DNA of 64,000 nt from Glandiceps talaboti (lineage: Eukaryota; Hemichordata; Enteropneusta; Spengelidae). The position numbers were made by a program, and so were the translations under genes. Positions 23,841 to 60,720 of this stretch are shown piece by piece (position 1 is the first letter of the stretch; the number at the start of each line of letters is the position of its first letter). Under the pieces are notes generated by a model. The model was not told where the DNA came from. It made no database searches and was given only the letters and a program-made list of their open reading frames with translations. The stretch spans positions 3,204,861 to 3,268,860 of the forward strand of contig NC_135564.1 of NCBI RefSeq assembly GCF_964340395.1, read 5' to 3'.

Positions 23841-24340
23841 TGGTTGATGGATGGACTGATGGATTGAGTGGTTGATGGTTGGATGGATATATTGATTGAG
23901 TGGTTGATAGATGGACTGATTGGTTGGATGGATATATTGATTGAGTGGTTTATGGCTTGATTGATGGATGAATGGATTGATTGGTTGGATGGATATATTG
24001 AGTAGTTTATGGCTTGATTGATAAAGATTGATTGATTGATTGATGGAATGGTTGCTTGGGTGATTGAGTGTTTGGTTGATGGATTGAATGACTGACTGAC
24101 TGACTGAGTGAGCAAGTGATTGATTGATTGATGGATGGATGGATAGAGTGGTTAATTGATGGATGGATGAATCAATTAATTGATGGATTGTTGGAATGTG
24201 GGGTTGATGGATTGATCGAGTGATTGATTGAGTGAGAGGTGATAGATAAATTAATTGATTTATTGATAGATACGTATATATATTGACTGATTGATTGATT
24301 GAGTGAGTGAGTGAGTGAGTGAGTGAGTGATGGGTTGAAA
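23841..24340. repeat. GGAT/TTGA minisatellite, right block
   Basis: Same composition as the block left of the SINE, ending in pure TGAG units near 24297-24330. Shared repeats include GGATGGATATATTGA(TTGAG)TGGTTTATGGCTTG. Confidence 0.95.
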
Positions 24341-25393
24341 TAAAAGAGAGAAACGTTAATATGGTCTATAATATTCCTTTATTACAGTTAAAATTCACAG
24401 ATATAACACAGTACTGAATAAAACAGAATGTTATACTTCAAAAGTTTAAGTAACGACATAAAATAAGATAAAATTAATAAAATCGTTAAGATATCATAGG
24501 ATGAATGAATATACATTATAATTAAAGCTTTTTTTTTCATTTTCAGTTGGTTATGATGTGTAACAGTGTCCAAAGTGGATGCTCAGTATGTCACCAGCTG
24601 ATTTCAAAATTTGAAAACAGTTCTCTAGGAATAACAGGATAACAAATATGAAACAGGTATTAAAGACTCATGCCCACGACACTCAAAAAATATGAAAAAT
24701 ATTTCCACACAAAACGGAAGAGAAAACGTCACATGTAAGGATAACTTAATATGGGGTAACTTAAGTATATATTTTAGAAGTAGCTATCACTAAGTAGTTG
24801 GAGTTTGTATTAAAATGTCTTAATTCTCTCTCAAATTTTATTTAGATTTTTAATTTTTTTTTTTTTCAATTTATTCATGATTGGTCATTCCTTATACGAA
24901 TTGATGAAAAATCCTTTAAGATTCGGACGTATTGTATATAAGTAGTAAACTGGTACAATTGTTTCCAGAATTTATGAATAAATACCATCTTTTCAGAAAT
25001 AACTGAAAAAGACTTATTCTAAGTCAAATTGCATGTTTTTTGTTATTATAACTTAGGCTATAAACGCAATGGTTTTTAATTCATTTGGTCAATTCACAAT
25101 CAAATCAGCAAATATTACATCCCATTTTCTTATTTTGCAAACTTAAAATTTAGCAGATACTATTTGATGCGATAGAAGCTGCCAGAAACCCTAAACATAT
25201 TTTGAAGTGGTAAATTTTTTGGGGGGTTAATATCCCACCTAAGTCAACATTACATACATCAATTCTGATTCATGTTCAATCCAAAAATATCTCAAAATTT
25301 ACATATTTGATAAATTGGAGATTTTCTCAATAATTTTCTGACTTTGTGATATAGTAAAATATCACAAGTTTTCTCAACACACATTCTGAACCT

Positions 25394-25515
25394 TAGTCTG
25401 AATGGTATGCTGTGACAAGGCGCCCTCACACATCAGCCAATGCTGTGAGGACGCCCTCACACTTCAGCCAACCCAGTGAGGGCAGGCTGACACATGCAAT
25501 GTATCCTAGAGTCTA
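25394..25515. mobile_element. Family B MITE, 122 bp, with internal duplication
   Basis: Starts TAGTCTGAATGGTATG and ends ATCCTAGAGTCTA. GCGCCCTCACACATCAGCCAA is repeated inside as GACGCCCTCACACTTCAGCCAA, and the reverse strand matches the 21315-21420 element. Flanks TCTGAACCT/GCTGAATCA may be a decayed 9-bp duplication. Confidence 0.7.
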
Positions 25516-26056
25516 GCTGAATCAGTTATGAGCCCAAACGATTACTTTGGAGTAACTGCAGTTTCTACGTATTTTGATATTATCACTATGATCTCATCGA
25601 TTCAATAGAATTGAACAAAATATCCAACAAACACATGTCCTGCAGATCGTACCAGAATTGTCTTCCGTAGAACCAATCAATTATTAAGACTTCTGAAAAC
25701 ATTGATTTTTGATTTCAGTCTAGAAATATGGAATAATAAGATGATCAGAACAATGCAAGGCAAGGCAAATAAATACATAAAGATGTGTAAATTCAGACTG
25801 CCATGCCCTTCTGATAATGCAAGCTCAAACAATTAACTGCTTACTCATCAAAATATTAGTGACAGGAAAATGCTAAATTAACAGATATATTTGGAGATAC
25901 TAGGCTGTCTTCAATATTGTTCATTTCATGCCAACTCTATCACATTCATGTAATACCACAATAGATGTCCAAATTTAGAATTGAGAAGTGTTCACAACAC
26001 CTCAGAAGGCACTACACAAAAAGTGCCACTTTATCCTGAGATTTTATCATTTCACT

Positions 26057-26074
26057 GGCACCAGAGGGCGCTAT
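26057..26074 (+). promoter_or_regulatory. CTCF-like motif
   Basis: GCACCAGAGGGCGCTATA agrees with the known core CCACNAGRGGGCGCTA at nearly every position. The same AGAGGG(C/T)GCT core recurs at 38825 and 39588. Function not shown. Confidence 0.4.
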
Positions 26075-26429
26075 AAACGATGACACTTTATTTTGCAATA
26101 TATGATACAGACATGTGAAAAGAACAATATTGATAGCCTTTCACATAGATCGTCCATTTTTTTCTATTTTGCAATGACGTGCTAGTCAAAATGCAGCTCT
26201 TAATAATGATCACACCAAACTTGACTTTCACTTTATGGTTGTCCTTGGTTATGTTATTTTTGTATGAAAGCAACTTCCCATCTTTCTACTTACAGAAGCA
26301 GCAACTATGAATAACAAAACTCTTGCCATAACTTATCAAACATGTAGGAGTGAATTATGCACTTTTTCACACTTGGGAATTTCACATCACTATATCATAG
26401 TTATGTAAGTTCTCAGTACTTGAAAGTTT

Positions 26430-26482
26430 CACCAGTAGCCACTCCTACTCTAGTGAGTAACAGTAGCCACTCCTACTCTAGA
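26430..26482 (+). repeat. Tandem duplication of about 28 bp
   Basis: CAGTAGCCACTCCTACTCTA occurs twice, separated by GTGAGTAA. Confidence 0.85.
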
Positions 26483-27432
26483 AAATCAATTGGTGCACTC
26501 TTGGATCTTCACAGAGGAGCACATTCAGTCATTGCCACAAAAAGAATCTTTGCAATTTTACAATAATTGACATAAATGATTACCCATATTTCGGTAAATA
26601 AAATGATGCAAGTCACTCTTCACACATAACCAAGGAATACCTCATGTCTGACCTCTGACCATGAAATTGTACCCCATCAAATCCATCATAAATACACAGC
26701 AGCTAGAATTAAAATACATTTCATGTAAAAAACAAAATAACCCCTTCAATGAAAAAAAAAATGCCACGTTTCCAATCATTGGTAATATATATGTTAAAAT
26801 CAGAACAGACCAATGGCAGTGAATTAAATTTTGGTCATGCAATTTTTTTTTGCGATACATTTGGTGGTTAACTATTTGAAGAACTCAGCATTTGATACTA
26901 AATAAATTTGTCCACAATTTTCCCAATCAAGTCAGGTTAAAAAAATCTACAACTATACACTGCAGAATTATAGAATTTCATTTCAAATATACACAACTAG
27001 ACCAAGCTCCCTGGATAATAGTAGCTTTGATACTACACCCCAAAGTCATACAATTTGTTTTGTATCAACTACAATAACTTGAAATATGTAAGAACACTCT
27101 TTTCATAAATAAGCACTGCAAATCTTTTACTGAAATGTTACAATTACGGCCATGATAGATTTCATGTCCGATTTTTATTCTAAGATTCACTACCTCATTT
27201 GATATATGTTTCTCTCTCTCCGTTTCAGATTTTTTTTCTTGACAGAAAATTTTATAAAACTTGGATGCGTAGTTGAATCACTACTTCAAAATTCTCATTA
27301 TTCAGTAAAAATGTCAGCACTATAGTTTTGATTTAGTATATTTTGAATACTGTATTTGATGATATTGCAAATATTTTGTATGTGTAATTTACATACATCG
27401 TTGTTTTTAAGTTAGGTTTCTACACTCTTTAG

Positions 27433-27453
27433 TTGGTGGGGGTGGGGGTGGGG
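27433..27453 (+). other. G-quadruplex-prone run
   Basis: Runs of five, five and four G separated by single T residues, preceded by GGT. It lies within the possible PCBP 3' UTR, on the strand opposite to the transcript. Confidence 0.5.
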
Positions 27454-27962
27454 ACTAAAATAGCAGCCATTTAAACCATTTTCACTATAACTTCAACAAA
27501 GTGACAGCTCCGATTTCCATGATAACCAGTGCCATAGTAACAGTTGTTAGGTCAACATAACAGACTGTTGTATGTTATGTCATTCCAAACTTTACCCCTG
27601 TACTTACCAACTTTATATTAAAACTTATTACCAAGGTAACAGTTACCACGCCTTTGAAATTCGAAATAGTTTTATTTCAGTGCAGTCTGTCTTGAGACCA
27701 ATTGCAATACCTGCTCCTTGCGACCATGGTAACCGTTACTATGGCTCTAATTTTCAATGCAGAGTTGCATATTAAAACCTTTAAGAACCAAAGAGAACAG
27801 TCAGAATTCCAAAACTGTTCAAGCACTGAAAATTCAAGAAATAGTTCACAAAAATGGCAAGAAGAAAAAAATACATCCTGAGTTGTTACTGTGTTTTTGC
27901 ACATTTACAAAGTTCACCATTGTTTGATGGTCTAACGAGCGTCGTCAAGTGAGCTGACTTGC

Positions 27963-28175
27963 AGTGATATACAACAAACAATATGATTGGTTTCAGAGCA
28001 ACTCTCAACTGGCTTTCAACCAATCAGCAACAGGCTATGATATGAAGCACAATATGACTGGCATAAGAGAAACCCTCGTTGGCTATCAACCAATCAGAAA
28101 CAGGCTGTGATGTACAACGCACAATGTGATTGGTTCAAAAGATACCCTTTTCTGGTTATTGACCAATCAGCAACA
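27963..28175. repeat. 72-bp tandem repeat carrying CCAAT boxes on both strands
   Basis: Three units, each with GATTGG (or GACTGG) at about 27985, 28055 and 28128 and CCAATCAG/CCAATCAGAAA at about 28020, 28090 and 28162. GG(C/T)TAT.AACCAATCAG and CAGGCT(A/G)TGATxT recur in phase. Confidence 0.8.
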
Positions 28176-30620
28176 ATCTGTTGGCAACTCTTCAGGAAAT
28201 TAGCACAGCACTGCAAACCACTCACAAGTGAACAACATATTCAAAGTATACTTACTCTCTCAGATCTAAAAACATGCAGCAAAATAGCAACATATTAAAT
28301 ACATAAACTTGAATGAGTTTAAGTACTTCCAAATAAATAAATAGAATTCAGTATTTTGTAAGACTCTTGAATTTTTTTTTTGTTTTGTTTAAATCTACTG
28401 TCCAATCTGTAACCACAGCAACCAAGTTCAGATCATCTGTGCTAAAATTCTACTCCTACTACATCAATTGCATTCTTGGTCCCACAATGCACTTCAAATG
28501 TCCCTAAGGTCAAAGGTGAATGATTTTTGCATGTTTGAGTTGTTGGGCCAGTCTGGTAAGCTAAACATATCCAATGCATTTTTTTACCATTTTAATTTAG
28601 GGAAAAAAGACATTTGATACAAATATGGAGATTCTGAAGGTTGAACCGTAAAACCTCACACTTTTGGTAACTAACATATTCAAACACCAAAAGTTGTTCA
28701 TCCCAAAAATTCTGCTTTTCCTTTTTCCTTTTGAGATAAAATGGAACCATTTTGCAAAGAAACACCTCACAATGACAGAAATGTTTGACTTTTAACAATG
28801 TCTTTGCTATTTCAGCAAAACTTAACTTATTGATATTTCTGAGGCAGGCAGACATACTTGTTGTTGCCGTAGAAACACAGCTGTACAGAGTATAAACTAC
28901 TATGAAATCAGAAATGCAGTCTGAACTTAACTTTGCTCAACAACTCATACATGTCACCTTTAGACAAAACTAACAATAATTTTATGAAAATCATCTCAAC
29001 AGAACAGAACTTGGTAATACTCAATAAGCAACAACACTGATTGCACCAAATTATTCAGCAATTTATAATTTTTTTTCATTTAAATATCTTTTTTTTTTAT
29101 GTTAACACCCACTTTGGACACTTCTCTTAAACTTTGGGATAACAATTTGGTAAGTATTATGGGCTAGGATGGCAATTGGTGGCCTGATGCATGATGGGAC
29201 AGGTTTAGATAGCTCCCAATCCACTCACTTCTGATCTTATCCTGGAAGAGACAAAAATGTGGAGAAGAGAAATTCAAACTAACACACATCTCCCGAATAC
29301 ATTAAGCCTCGGTGTCATGAATTTCACTTTCTTTGGAAGTGAACTGAAATAATCAGTTCGTATATTCATACTTATATATTCACACAAGACGAAAACCGTT
29401 CGTGTAATTTGGTATCTACAAAACGTTAATACGTACTTCATCTATGTTTCTACATATTACACAACATTTAGCGACAAAATTTTCTCAAACTACATTGGTC
29501 CCACAAAAACATAACACTACTACAATTACTACAACATAGTTTGGGATGGAATACAACATGGGATAATCAACTCCTATGTTTTTTTTTGGTTTTTTTTCTT
29601 CATCTCTGGCAAGACTATGAATAAGCCATTACATATAAGTGAATAATCTAGAACACTTTGTTATGGACTTAAATATAACAGGATATGGCAGACAATTTGG
29701 AGGAAACAACACATTGGCCAAAAACTTCAACCTTTCCTGAGCATCGGACTATAGTATTATAATGAGAGCTAAAAAAATTCCACTCTTTTTGTTTTTAGCT
29801 AAAATATTTCGTCCCTATTTTTTTTTTTAAGTATAAGTTTAAGCAATACAATATTACATCAAGAGTAACACTAATGTACAAGTCATGGCATTATGCTCTC
29901 CATTTTTTTTACCACTACACTCTCTAAAAAGATACGCTTGCTTTTTAAGAAAAATACTATATTGTGCACAATCGAATTAACGTCCAATAAGTACTGTATT
30001 CGAGATTGCTTAACTTCCCGTTTGTGAAAAATAAACAGGAAAAGGATTCATTTTGAATTCATTGCCCCATATATATCACCTTAAATTTAAACCAAAAAAA
30101 CATTGTTTCAATTTAATAAATAATTATAGATATTCATGCTGTGACCTTTGACCTGGAAAACACTACTCTGCCTTGTTGCTATAAATGTACTGTACATGCT
30201 AAAAATGACGTGCAAAACTCAATTTGACCTTTGACCTCACGTTGTCATAGCCACAGAGTTTCTACAGTTTTGAGTTGTAAGGAAATAGTACTTCCAATCT
30301 ATCTATCCTCTTGTGGATAAAATGTAAGGCTCATAAAATAGTTCTACTGAGGATATAACTGACCGAGTATTTCTCCCGGTCTAAAAAAGTTATAAATAAA
30401 TAAACATTAAGCTCTCTGTTGGTGCATCAACAGATTTACACTATATATTTTGATTCATGCAGTTATTTGGAATAATAACTATGTAAGACAGGCAGTCCGT
30501 TACGCATGGTACACATGCAACTTGGTCAACATGCAGTTCGTGTTTTCTCTCTCTCTCTTTTTCTTTGTGGCAACCAAGCGATGTCAGCTATGGACTCACT
30601 CAAACATCTTCTGGTCACGG

Positions 30621-53133
<22,513 letters not shown>

Positions 53134-55570
53134 AGAAACAAGTTAATGAAGCATGAGAAAATCGGCAGTGTAGTTTCCCTTGGCAACCTGGAAGAGCAAG
53201 AAGAGACAGGAAATAGTTTATTAGCATGGTATATGATATATGATTCACAAAAGTGCTTCTGGGCACTTTGAATAATAGTTTTATAATTTATGGTGACCAA
53301 TAACTGAAAAAGAAAAATACATTGTGGCAAGGGACTTGAGACTTTGATTGATATGCAACATACGTCATCCATTTGGAGGATGTATTTATCAAAACAGTTA
53401 TTTCAACAGCCAAGGGATACTTCCTGTAAACTGCACTTGTATATAAGGATAAATACACATCATTTTCTCCTGCCCAATTTCAGGGAAATTTTCAGTCACT
53501 TTTAGAAATTGGTCAACTCTGAAGTAAGATGTGAACAGAATGCCTTGAGAGAAACATGTAAATAGATGAGTCTACTGTGTTGTAGTCTCAATTGGTCCCA
53601 GGTGCAACACAGAGTGAAAACAGAAAACAAAACTACTAAAAGCATATAGCTATTACAGAAATACTCATAAAAAAGTGATTAGTCTTAAATATGCACATTT
53701 TGCATGATTCAAGATGATTTTAAAGTTGAGATTCTCCAAATAAAGGCCCTATATACCGTGTTAGTGTGATATCCTTGCTGGGGAATAATAGCTTATGTCG
53801 CTTTGTATTAATTCTTGGTTATATTGCACTTCACAACATCTGATGTACTGTTCATCTAAGCATTCAGCATAATACATACAAACATGAACAATCATACACA
53901 TCACATACAAAAACACACATATGCATGTATACAGGCAGGGAGACAGGCACACAGGAGGACAACTACAACCCATAACAATTAATTTGCTGTATCTTCTTAA
54001 AGCTTGTACATGTAATTCCAACAACTACTATCAATATCAATGTAAACATTTAACTTTTCTGAATATTTGACGACACTACTTCCCAAAAGATGAAACACTC
54101 TATTAAATGTACATGGTCTTTACATTAATCTCCTCGCATGAAAAAACAGATATTTCAAAAATGTAAAATTCTTCAACCTTTTGTTAGATTCCAGACTCTC
54201 TAATATTCAGTAAAGTTTGAATATATGTAAACCTTATCACTTATGTAGCCTTCTGCACTGTTTCCTGCCAGGCTTGGAAACCTTGGATACCAATTACAAG
54301 AACTAGGAACTCATTAAAAAGAATCCATCCTGAGCCTAATGGCACAACTTCCCTCCTAAGTTTTAATTACGCATATATATATGCCACTATATGGCTGCAA
54401 GACATTTTATTGAATCTATGGTAGTGTTTTTATTTGTCAGATAATTATGTGTAGTTGTGTTCAATACTGTGATTGGTTACCTCGTACATCAACTACTGGT
54501 AATGTTACATTGTTACACAACAAGGTAGGTAACTGTCCAAAAATTGTAATAATCACCACTTGCTTCCTGCTCACTACAAACCAGAAGGGTGAGTCTAATT
54601 ATCAAGATAACTATTTCTTGATGTTTTTTCTATCTCATAGGCAACCATAAAGTTCCCTTTAAAAGTTTAAAGTAATTTTGTAAAAGTTATTACATAGAAA
54701 TCTATTCAAGAAACATCATAATTTCAGATGGCACCCTTTCTATGCAAGACTATTCACTCATAACTGCAATCTTACTAAATGTAAATTAGTTGACAGAAAA
54801 AATCACTGCTTTTCTATGATTAACCCTGAACTATCTAAAAAGTAGTCATAAATTATATGAAATATCCCAATTTCAGATGGCACCATCTTTTGGGCAGGAC
54901 TACAAAATCATAATGAACACCTGGGTATGGGTATCTGACATTTCCTTGATGGGAAAGGCATCTGGTTTCCTGTAATCCATCAAATATTAGCTCTATACTT
55001 CCAATTTACACAGGTTTTCAAATTTGGAACTCAGTATTGTCACAAAATGTTAGCATAACTGCAATAAAGTATATAGTAGCTAACACTCTGACCCAGTCAC
55101 ACTCATTCACTTTATAAAACCTGAAAGTTTAATATCAACTAACAAATTTAGACATGTGACTGAAATGCTTGTGGTACAATGCAGTGTACATGTTTCACAG
55201 TATCATTTTCAAGGCTGCTGAAAGACAGGAAGTTCATATCCATATTGAATGATTACCAAAAGTGACTTGGTCATACAAACCTTCAGTGTCTAGTATCACA
55301 GTAACTGGGTGCATGTGTTTGCCATATTTCAGTAAGTCTGTTATGTCTTATACAGTCTATATATCAGTTGGAGTTGAAACGATACATTTCAGCCAGTGAT
55401 TTTTGCTACTATGCACCCAATAAATCATGACAAAAATTTGTATCTTACTAAATGTGCAATATCTTATAACTATGTTGTCGGTTATCTAAATGTCACAATA
55501 CAACTACAACTGTATATAATCACTAAATTATGTCTCTGAAATGTATTTTTTTCATATTCATTGTTTTTAC

Positions 55571-55628
55571 CTCTCCAAGTGTTGCTTTATCAAAATCATG
55601 ATTTTCAAGTCTGGGTCTCGATATGATA
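55571..55628 (-). other. Candidate 5' non-coding exon of PCBP
   Basis: 58 bases bounded by an AG acceptor (CTTTCTATTTAG) and a GTAAAA donor on the - strand. Spliced to 53187 it would stay non-coding, because the PCBP frame has a stop just before the start codon. One frame is open inside it (ISRPRLENHDFDKATLGE), so a small exon of another isoform cannot be excluded. Confidence 0.3.
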
Positions 55629-58600
55629 CTAAATAGAAAGGGTTTACGTTTTAATAAACAAATGAATTCTCAGTTACATCAATTCCCAAAGTTTATTACC
55701 ACTCAATCTTGACCATGTAAGTGTGTGACACTTGGCATTCATTATCAACTACCAAATATTTCTACTCATTACCAAGTTTCTAAAACTTGGCAATATTAAT
55801 AACTGTGATTAAAATTTATATCTCAGTCTTTTAATCCAAAAGAAAAGAATATGTAAATTCTTACTGATGTAATTTCTTCTCAGTCAAAAAATCTCTTGGA
55901 AGCAAATCCCACGCCTCAGTATTGTTAGGGGTGTATTACAATGGGCTTTTGACATATTATCAATTCTTGTTTGTGGAAATCTTATATAAAACCATTCTAG
56001 CATTAACATTTCATTCAACCCAAATGTCTAAAAGTCCTTGAAACAAATCTGCCTAGGGGAAACTGAGTCTAGAATTGTGTGAAGCAAACACCTACATTGT
56101 GGGTGGAATATTCACCTTTACTGATATAAATACACCTACTAAAAGTATAGCATTGATAACACATATAATATGTTCTCTTGCAGGCTCTGAACATCTAATC
56201 TGAATGTTACAGTTCAGGGAGGCTTCCAGGTACTACGAAAGCTCCGTAATGAGTAACTTTACACTCACATGTTTCGAAGAAGCAATTCACACACATAAAA
56301 GCTAATTTGGGAGAACTTGCTCTCATCTGTTGTTGCTTCCATACTTGAATCATCATGTTTGATTTCACTTGGCCTGCTTACATCACTTCACAGGTCTGTG
56401 AGTCTGCTTTGCTATATGCACTTTTCGACCGAACCCTCAGAATATTTTTGAAACTGGGACAAAGCAAACTGACACAGAATACATGGGAAAGGAACCAAAA
56501 TCAGACTAGCTAGAGCTAAATGTTTCTGTTTCATGAGATAACGGATGTTTGTAAGATATGACTTACTATGGTGTTATGTTTATGTATCAACTGACTGTAT
56601 CTGTTATATGTCTGGGTATGACCATCCCAACAAATGTACGATAGATGGGATGATTGCAAAGGTTTACTATAGTGTTATGATGTTTAGGTATCAACTGGCT
56701 GTATCTGTTGTTCATCAGGGTATGGCAATACAAGGAACATAGTATACAAATTATCCCTATTGACCATGAACTGGTCTATGTCATTAATCTAATGATGTCT
56801 TTTACTATGTCCAGATTGTGATAAAGGATTGGAATGCTCTTCAATCCCCATTAAGATAAAAATATATGTTATACCAACCAAAGAAGAATTCACATGGAAT
56901 GCATGTATTTTGTCAAATTTTCAATTTCCTCAAAGAAAATTATGCAAAATTAAACTGTGAATTTTTTTTCCAGAAACATGTATTAATCCTGATCAGAAAA
57001 AAAGTGTCCTTCCCAAATAGGTATCGTTTGTCTCATACAGGGTTACGGAATTAACTGCATATAGTTGTACTTATTTGCTAATGTTGAACACAGGGGATAT
57101 CAGTAAGGAAAGGTTCCACTTAGTGCATATATGCAGACTTGCAAATCTGAAACTACATGTCTCTGATTAATGTTAAACCTTACATGGTACACGATCTATC
57201 CACTGGCAAAATTCATCAGCCCAATCACTTATGTAGCCACGAGTAATCCATAGAAGTTTTGGAACGTGATATTGTATCGCAGTGAAATCACAACACACTT
57301 TCCAGAACTTTGTTATAATAATGCCACGTAGTAGAAATGACCAGCATAAACTTTGTTTACATCAGGAGTGCAGTGATCCCTGTCTATTATAGCAAACCTG
57401 GTTTTCTTTACTCTTGCAGATGATTTAAAAGGATTTCATTTGGCTGAACACAACAGTAGTAATCAAGAACTGACATTTCTCAGCACATGTGGACTCAACA
57501 TGTGATTTGAAAATGTATTCTGCTATTTGCATGAAGGAATCCACTGTTCTATTACAAAGTAAAATTTACAATTTAAGGATTGTCAAATGGGGTTGTATAA
57601 ACCCATAGTAACAAGACAATGAAGATATAGAGTTAGAGTCACTGTTGGTATGTGGTTTAAAGGGAACATTGTCTGGAACAATGCTCTTCTTTAAACTTTG
57701 ATTCATGATATAGTACAAGGTAACAACGATATTGAATTAGTCACTGATGGCATGTGTGGTCCAAAGAAGACATGTACTGTCTACAACATGGCTTTTTTAT
57801 TTTGATTCATGGATACTGCTTCACATGGAACACTAAGCTACCTTCTGGACACAATGAATTGCACACACTTGTAGCATACATAATCTGTGAAAAATTTGAC
57901 TTCATAATATATACAGGCACACAACAGAACGCGACTCAAGTCAAGAACCCAGTGACTCCACTAAATAGTGAATGTGTTCATAAATCAATTTGGTGTCCTC
58001 GAGGGGATATCACTAAACAAGTGAATTAAAATGGCTGTCCATGGCCAACTGAGACTACTGTCTGGTTTTGAAGAACTTGAAACACAACCCAAAGTAAGAC
58101 AGAAGTTATGAGTCACACCATGTCTTGTTACTACTCGTCTTCTCTTGTCTTTTATATGAGGAACAGTCGTCGGAGTTCATCAGAGCAAGTTTATTTTGAT
58201 GACGGATTTCATAAATCGAAGGAAGCAATGCAGTTTGGATTTCAGCCTTCCAGCAGGAAAAGTAATAGGGTTGTTCAGTTGAGCACTCAGATTACATGGA
58301 AGAGGTCATCCTTCAATGACCTTACGGCTGTTTCATCAGCCATTCACCTCAAGACAATTTTTCTTAAAAATTCTCTAAAAACAAAGCAGTTTTTAAAAGT
58401 TCACTCCATCTACACAATAACGCTGACATTTGCTGGAATTTTTCCCACCCATGATGAAATTCTTGCTATAAGTTTGTTTTGGACAATATAGTTGTTGTAC
58501 AATCTAAGAACTACTAATGCACCAGCCACTACAACAAATTACGTTTTTTTTCAGAACTGACACAGTTCATTACTTGTTTATACACAGTGACATGTCTGTG

Positions 58601-60606
58601 ATAATTCCGATCCACCCCTTTGATAGGACTAATTCACAAGCTGATGAACCTGAACAACTCCTAGGCAGCAACACAAATTCCACTACTTGGAATCTGTACA
58701 TGTACTTTATCAGTAGCAGAACAGTTTCAGCACCAGGAGTGCAACTTCAGTGAAAGGTCAACTTCTGTGATCTCACAAATTATAGCCCCAGAGTTTTACT
58801 GTTACACATGCATTTATGGTACCTTGTATCTTGGCTTTTAAAAAATACCTTTATGCTCACAATGTAAACAGTCGATAATCAGGTATGGCGCTTGGATTAC
58901 CATGTGTCAAAAAATTGTATATTTTGTAGGATGCTGGTTTGATAATTAGCTTATCAACCTTACTTTTGATCAAAACACTACTTGAAAATTCCAGATGACA
59001 ATTTTCAAGTTTGTGTTTGGATCAAAATTTTAATCCAATATTATCGCTTGACTGTTTTCCTACATAAGACAAAGAAATTACTCACTTACATCTATATATT
59101 TTTAAATAATATCTTCTTAGCTCTGTCTACAAAATTATGAAATAACTTGCCAATCATAACAAATGTTGATACACTTCCATTCACAGCCATTGCATAACCC
59201 ATTCTCCTGTCCAGTAGAACAGGTAATTTTGACAACTAAAATAGGTGGCATAGGTGATTTTGACAAGTAACCTAGGTGGCACACCTTGATGTAAAGATGG
59301 TGAGAACCCTACAAAACATTACTAAAACACAACAATGGCCAAGGTGCTTAATGCAAACAATTCAACAAAATGATAAATTTGTATTACAACTATACTTGTC
59401 AAAACACTATCATCGCACTATCCATCAGGCTTGTCTGAATCTCAAGAGGACAGTAAAGTATTCTAGTGTTACGCTTGGATGACTCTGAAGCAGACAGTAA
59501 TTATTTGGGAATAAAAAGTGTGTAATAATTATCATCATCTCAGTTAAAATTTAATGCAGGTTGATGTTGTCTGTGAATTATAGATATTGTGACAAATTAA
59601 AAGGTATGCCGACTTTCATTGTATTGTTAACTGGACAGAAAGAAATGAGTTATTTCAATTTAATAACATGAAACAGGACTATGACAGTCTCATTTTCAGA
59701 AAACTAATCAATCAACTTATCAACTATTGGGTAAGTAATTGCTACAAACAAGTTAGATCATTCATTCTCATATTTGTGATTTTATCAATTTGTTATCAGA
59801 TTTCAAATCGAAGCATAATCATCATTTTCATCTGCTTCCATAAAAAACATTTCATATCTCTCTGTATGAAACCTTTATATATATAAATATATGTATATGT
59901 GTATGATCAGAAAGATAATTTTACTGTTAGTTCTTTCAGTTTCTTATTGCTTTTCACATCTTATAAAATAACACTGGTAATTGATTGTAATATGAGAAAC
60001 AACTGAAGGTTAAGATTGTAATGCATAAACAGTTCAGATAAAAATGTATAAAATGACACATTACTTGGAAATATTGACATATTTATATATGATGTCATAA
60101 CAACATCACACAAACACCATTACTGTCAGATTGTCCTGGATTAGAAGGAAAGTTGGGAAAAATTCTGGCGGCTTTCCAATCATCCAAACAAACATACTAT
60201 CATGATATGTATACCCATAGACACCATGGAGGTCACCATACTTGGCATATTTCAACTGACAAAATAACGTTCACAATATAGTTATCGCCTTGAAGCTTTG
60301 ATATGAAATCTAAGCTTTGTAAATAGAGAGCAAAAATTTCAACACATACAACACATACATGATGTCTTCTCAAGACAAACTCACGCCCAACACATCAAAG
60401 CTGTCTCTAAACTCAACTCCCATGGTCTTCAAGACCATCCATTAAATGAGTGTTGTCCAGAGGCACACACAGTAAAAGCACCTTGCTAGCCAACAGCCAC
60501 TCATCTTAAATAAGTGAGAGAAGGCCTTGATAACTGTGTATACTAATACTTCTGAGGATGAGGCAAAAAGCATTCGTCTTTGATAGAAGTCTGTTTCCCT
60601 ACTTAC

Positions 60607-60720
60607 CTAGAGCTGGCTGAAATGCAGTCACACAGAGATCATTGGAACTTGGGATGCCTAGAGAGATTCACTACACTGATGTATCAATATGCTGACAACC
60701 AATCGGAAGGGAGTTACTGA
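60607..60720 (-). promoter_or_regulatory. Candidate first exon/promoter region of PCBP
   Basis: On the - strand a perfect donor (CTAG then GTAAGT) ends a possible exon at 60607. A CCAAT-type sequence lies near 60698 (CCAATCGG read on +). There is no TATA box or clear CpG island, so the upstream limit is arbitrary. Confidence 0.2.

Larger units (their letters stand above)
24360..30620 (-). other. 3' flank, possible long 3' UTR of PCBP
   Basis: No recognisable coding exon in 6.3 kb. Signals on the - strand include ATTAAA near 30112, AATAAA near 26086 and AATAAA at 24378-24383, the last just before the minisatellite begins. The region also holds a TIR element (25394-25515), a CCAAT-containing 72-bp tandem repeat (27963-28175), a G-rich run (27433-27453) and a CTCF-like site (26057-26074). 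How much is transcribed is unknown. Confidence 0.3.

Noticed and set aside
23345-24340. CRISPR-like regular repeats
   Set aside because: Units are contiguous tetranucleotide variants without spacers, in an animal genome.
58108-58491. 127-codon + strand frame
   Set aside because: No recognisable motif; codon use looks like AT-rich non-coding DNA.
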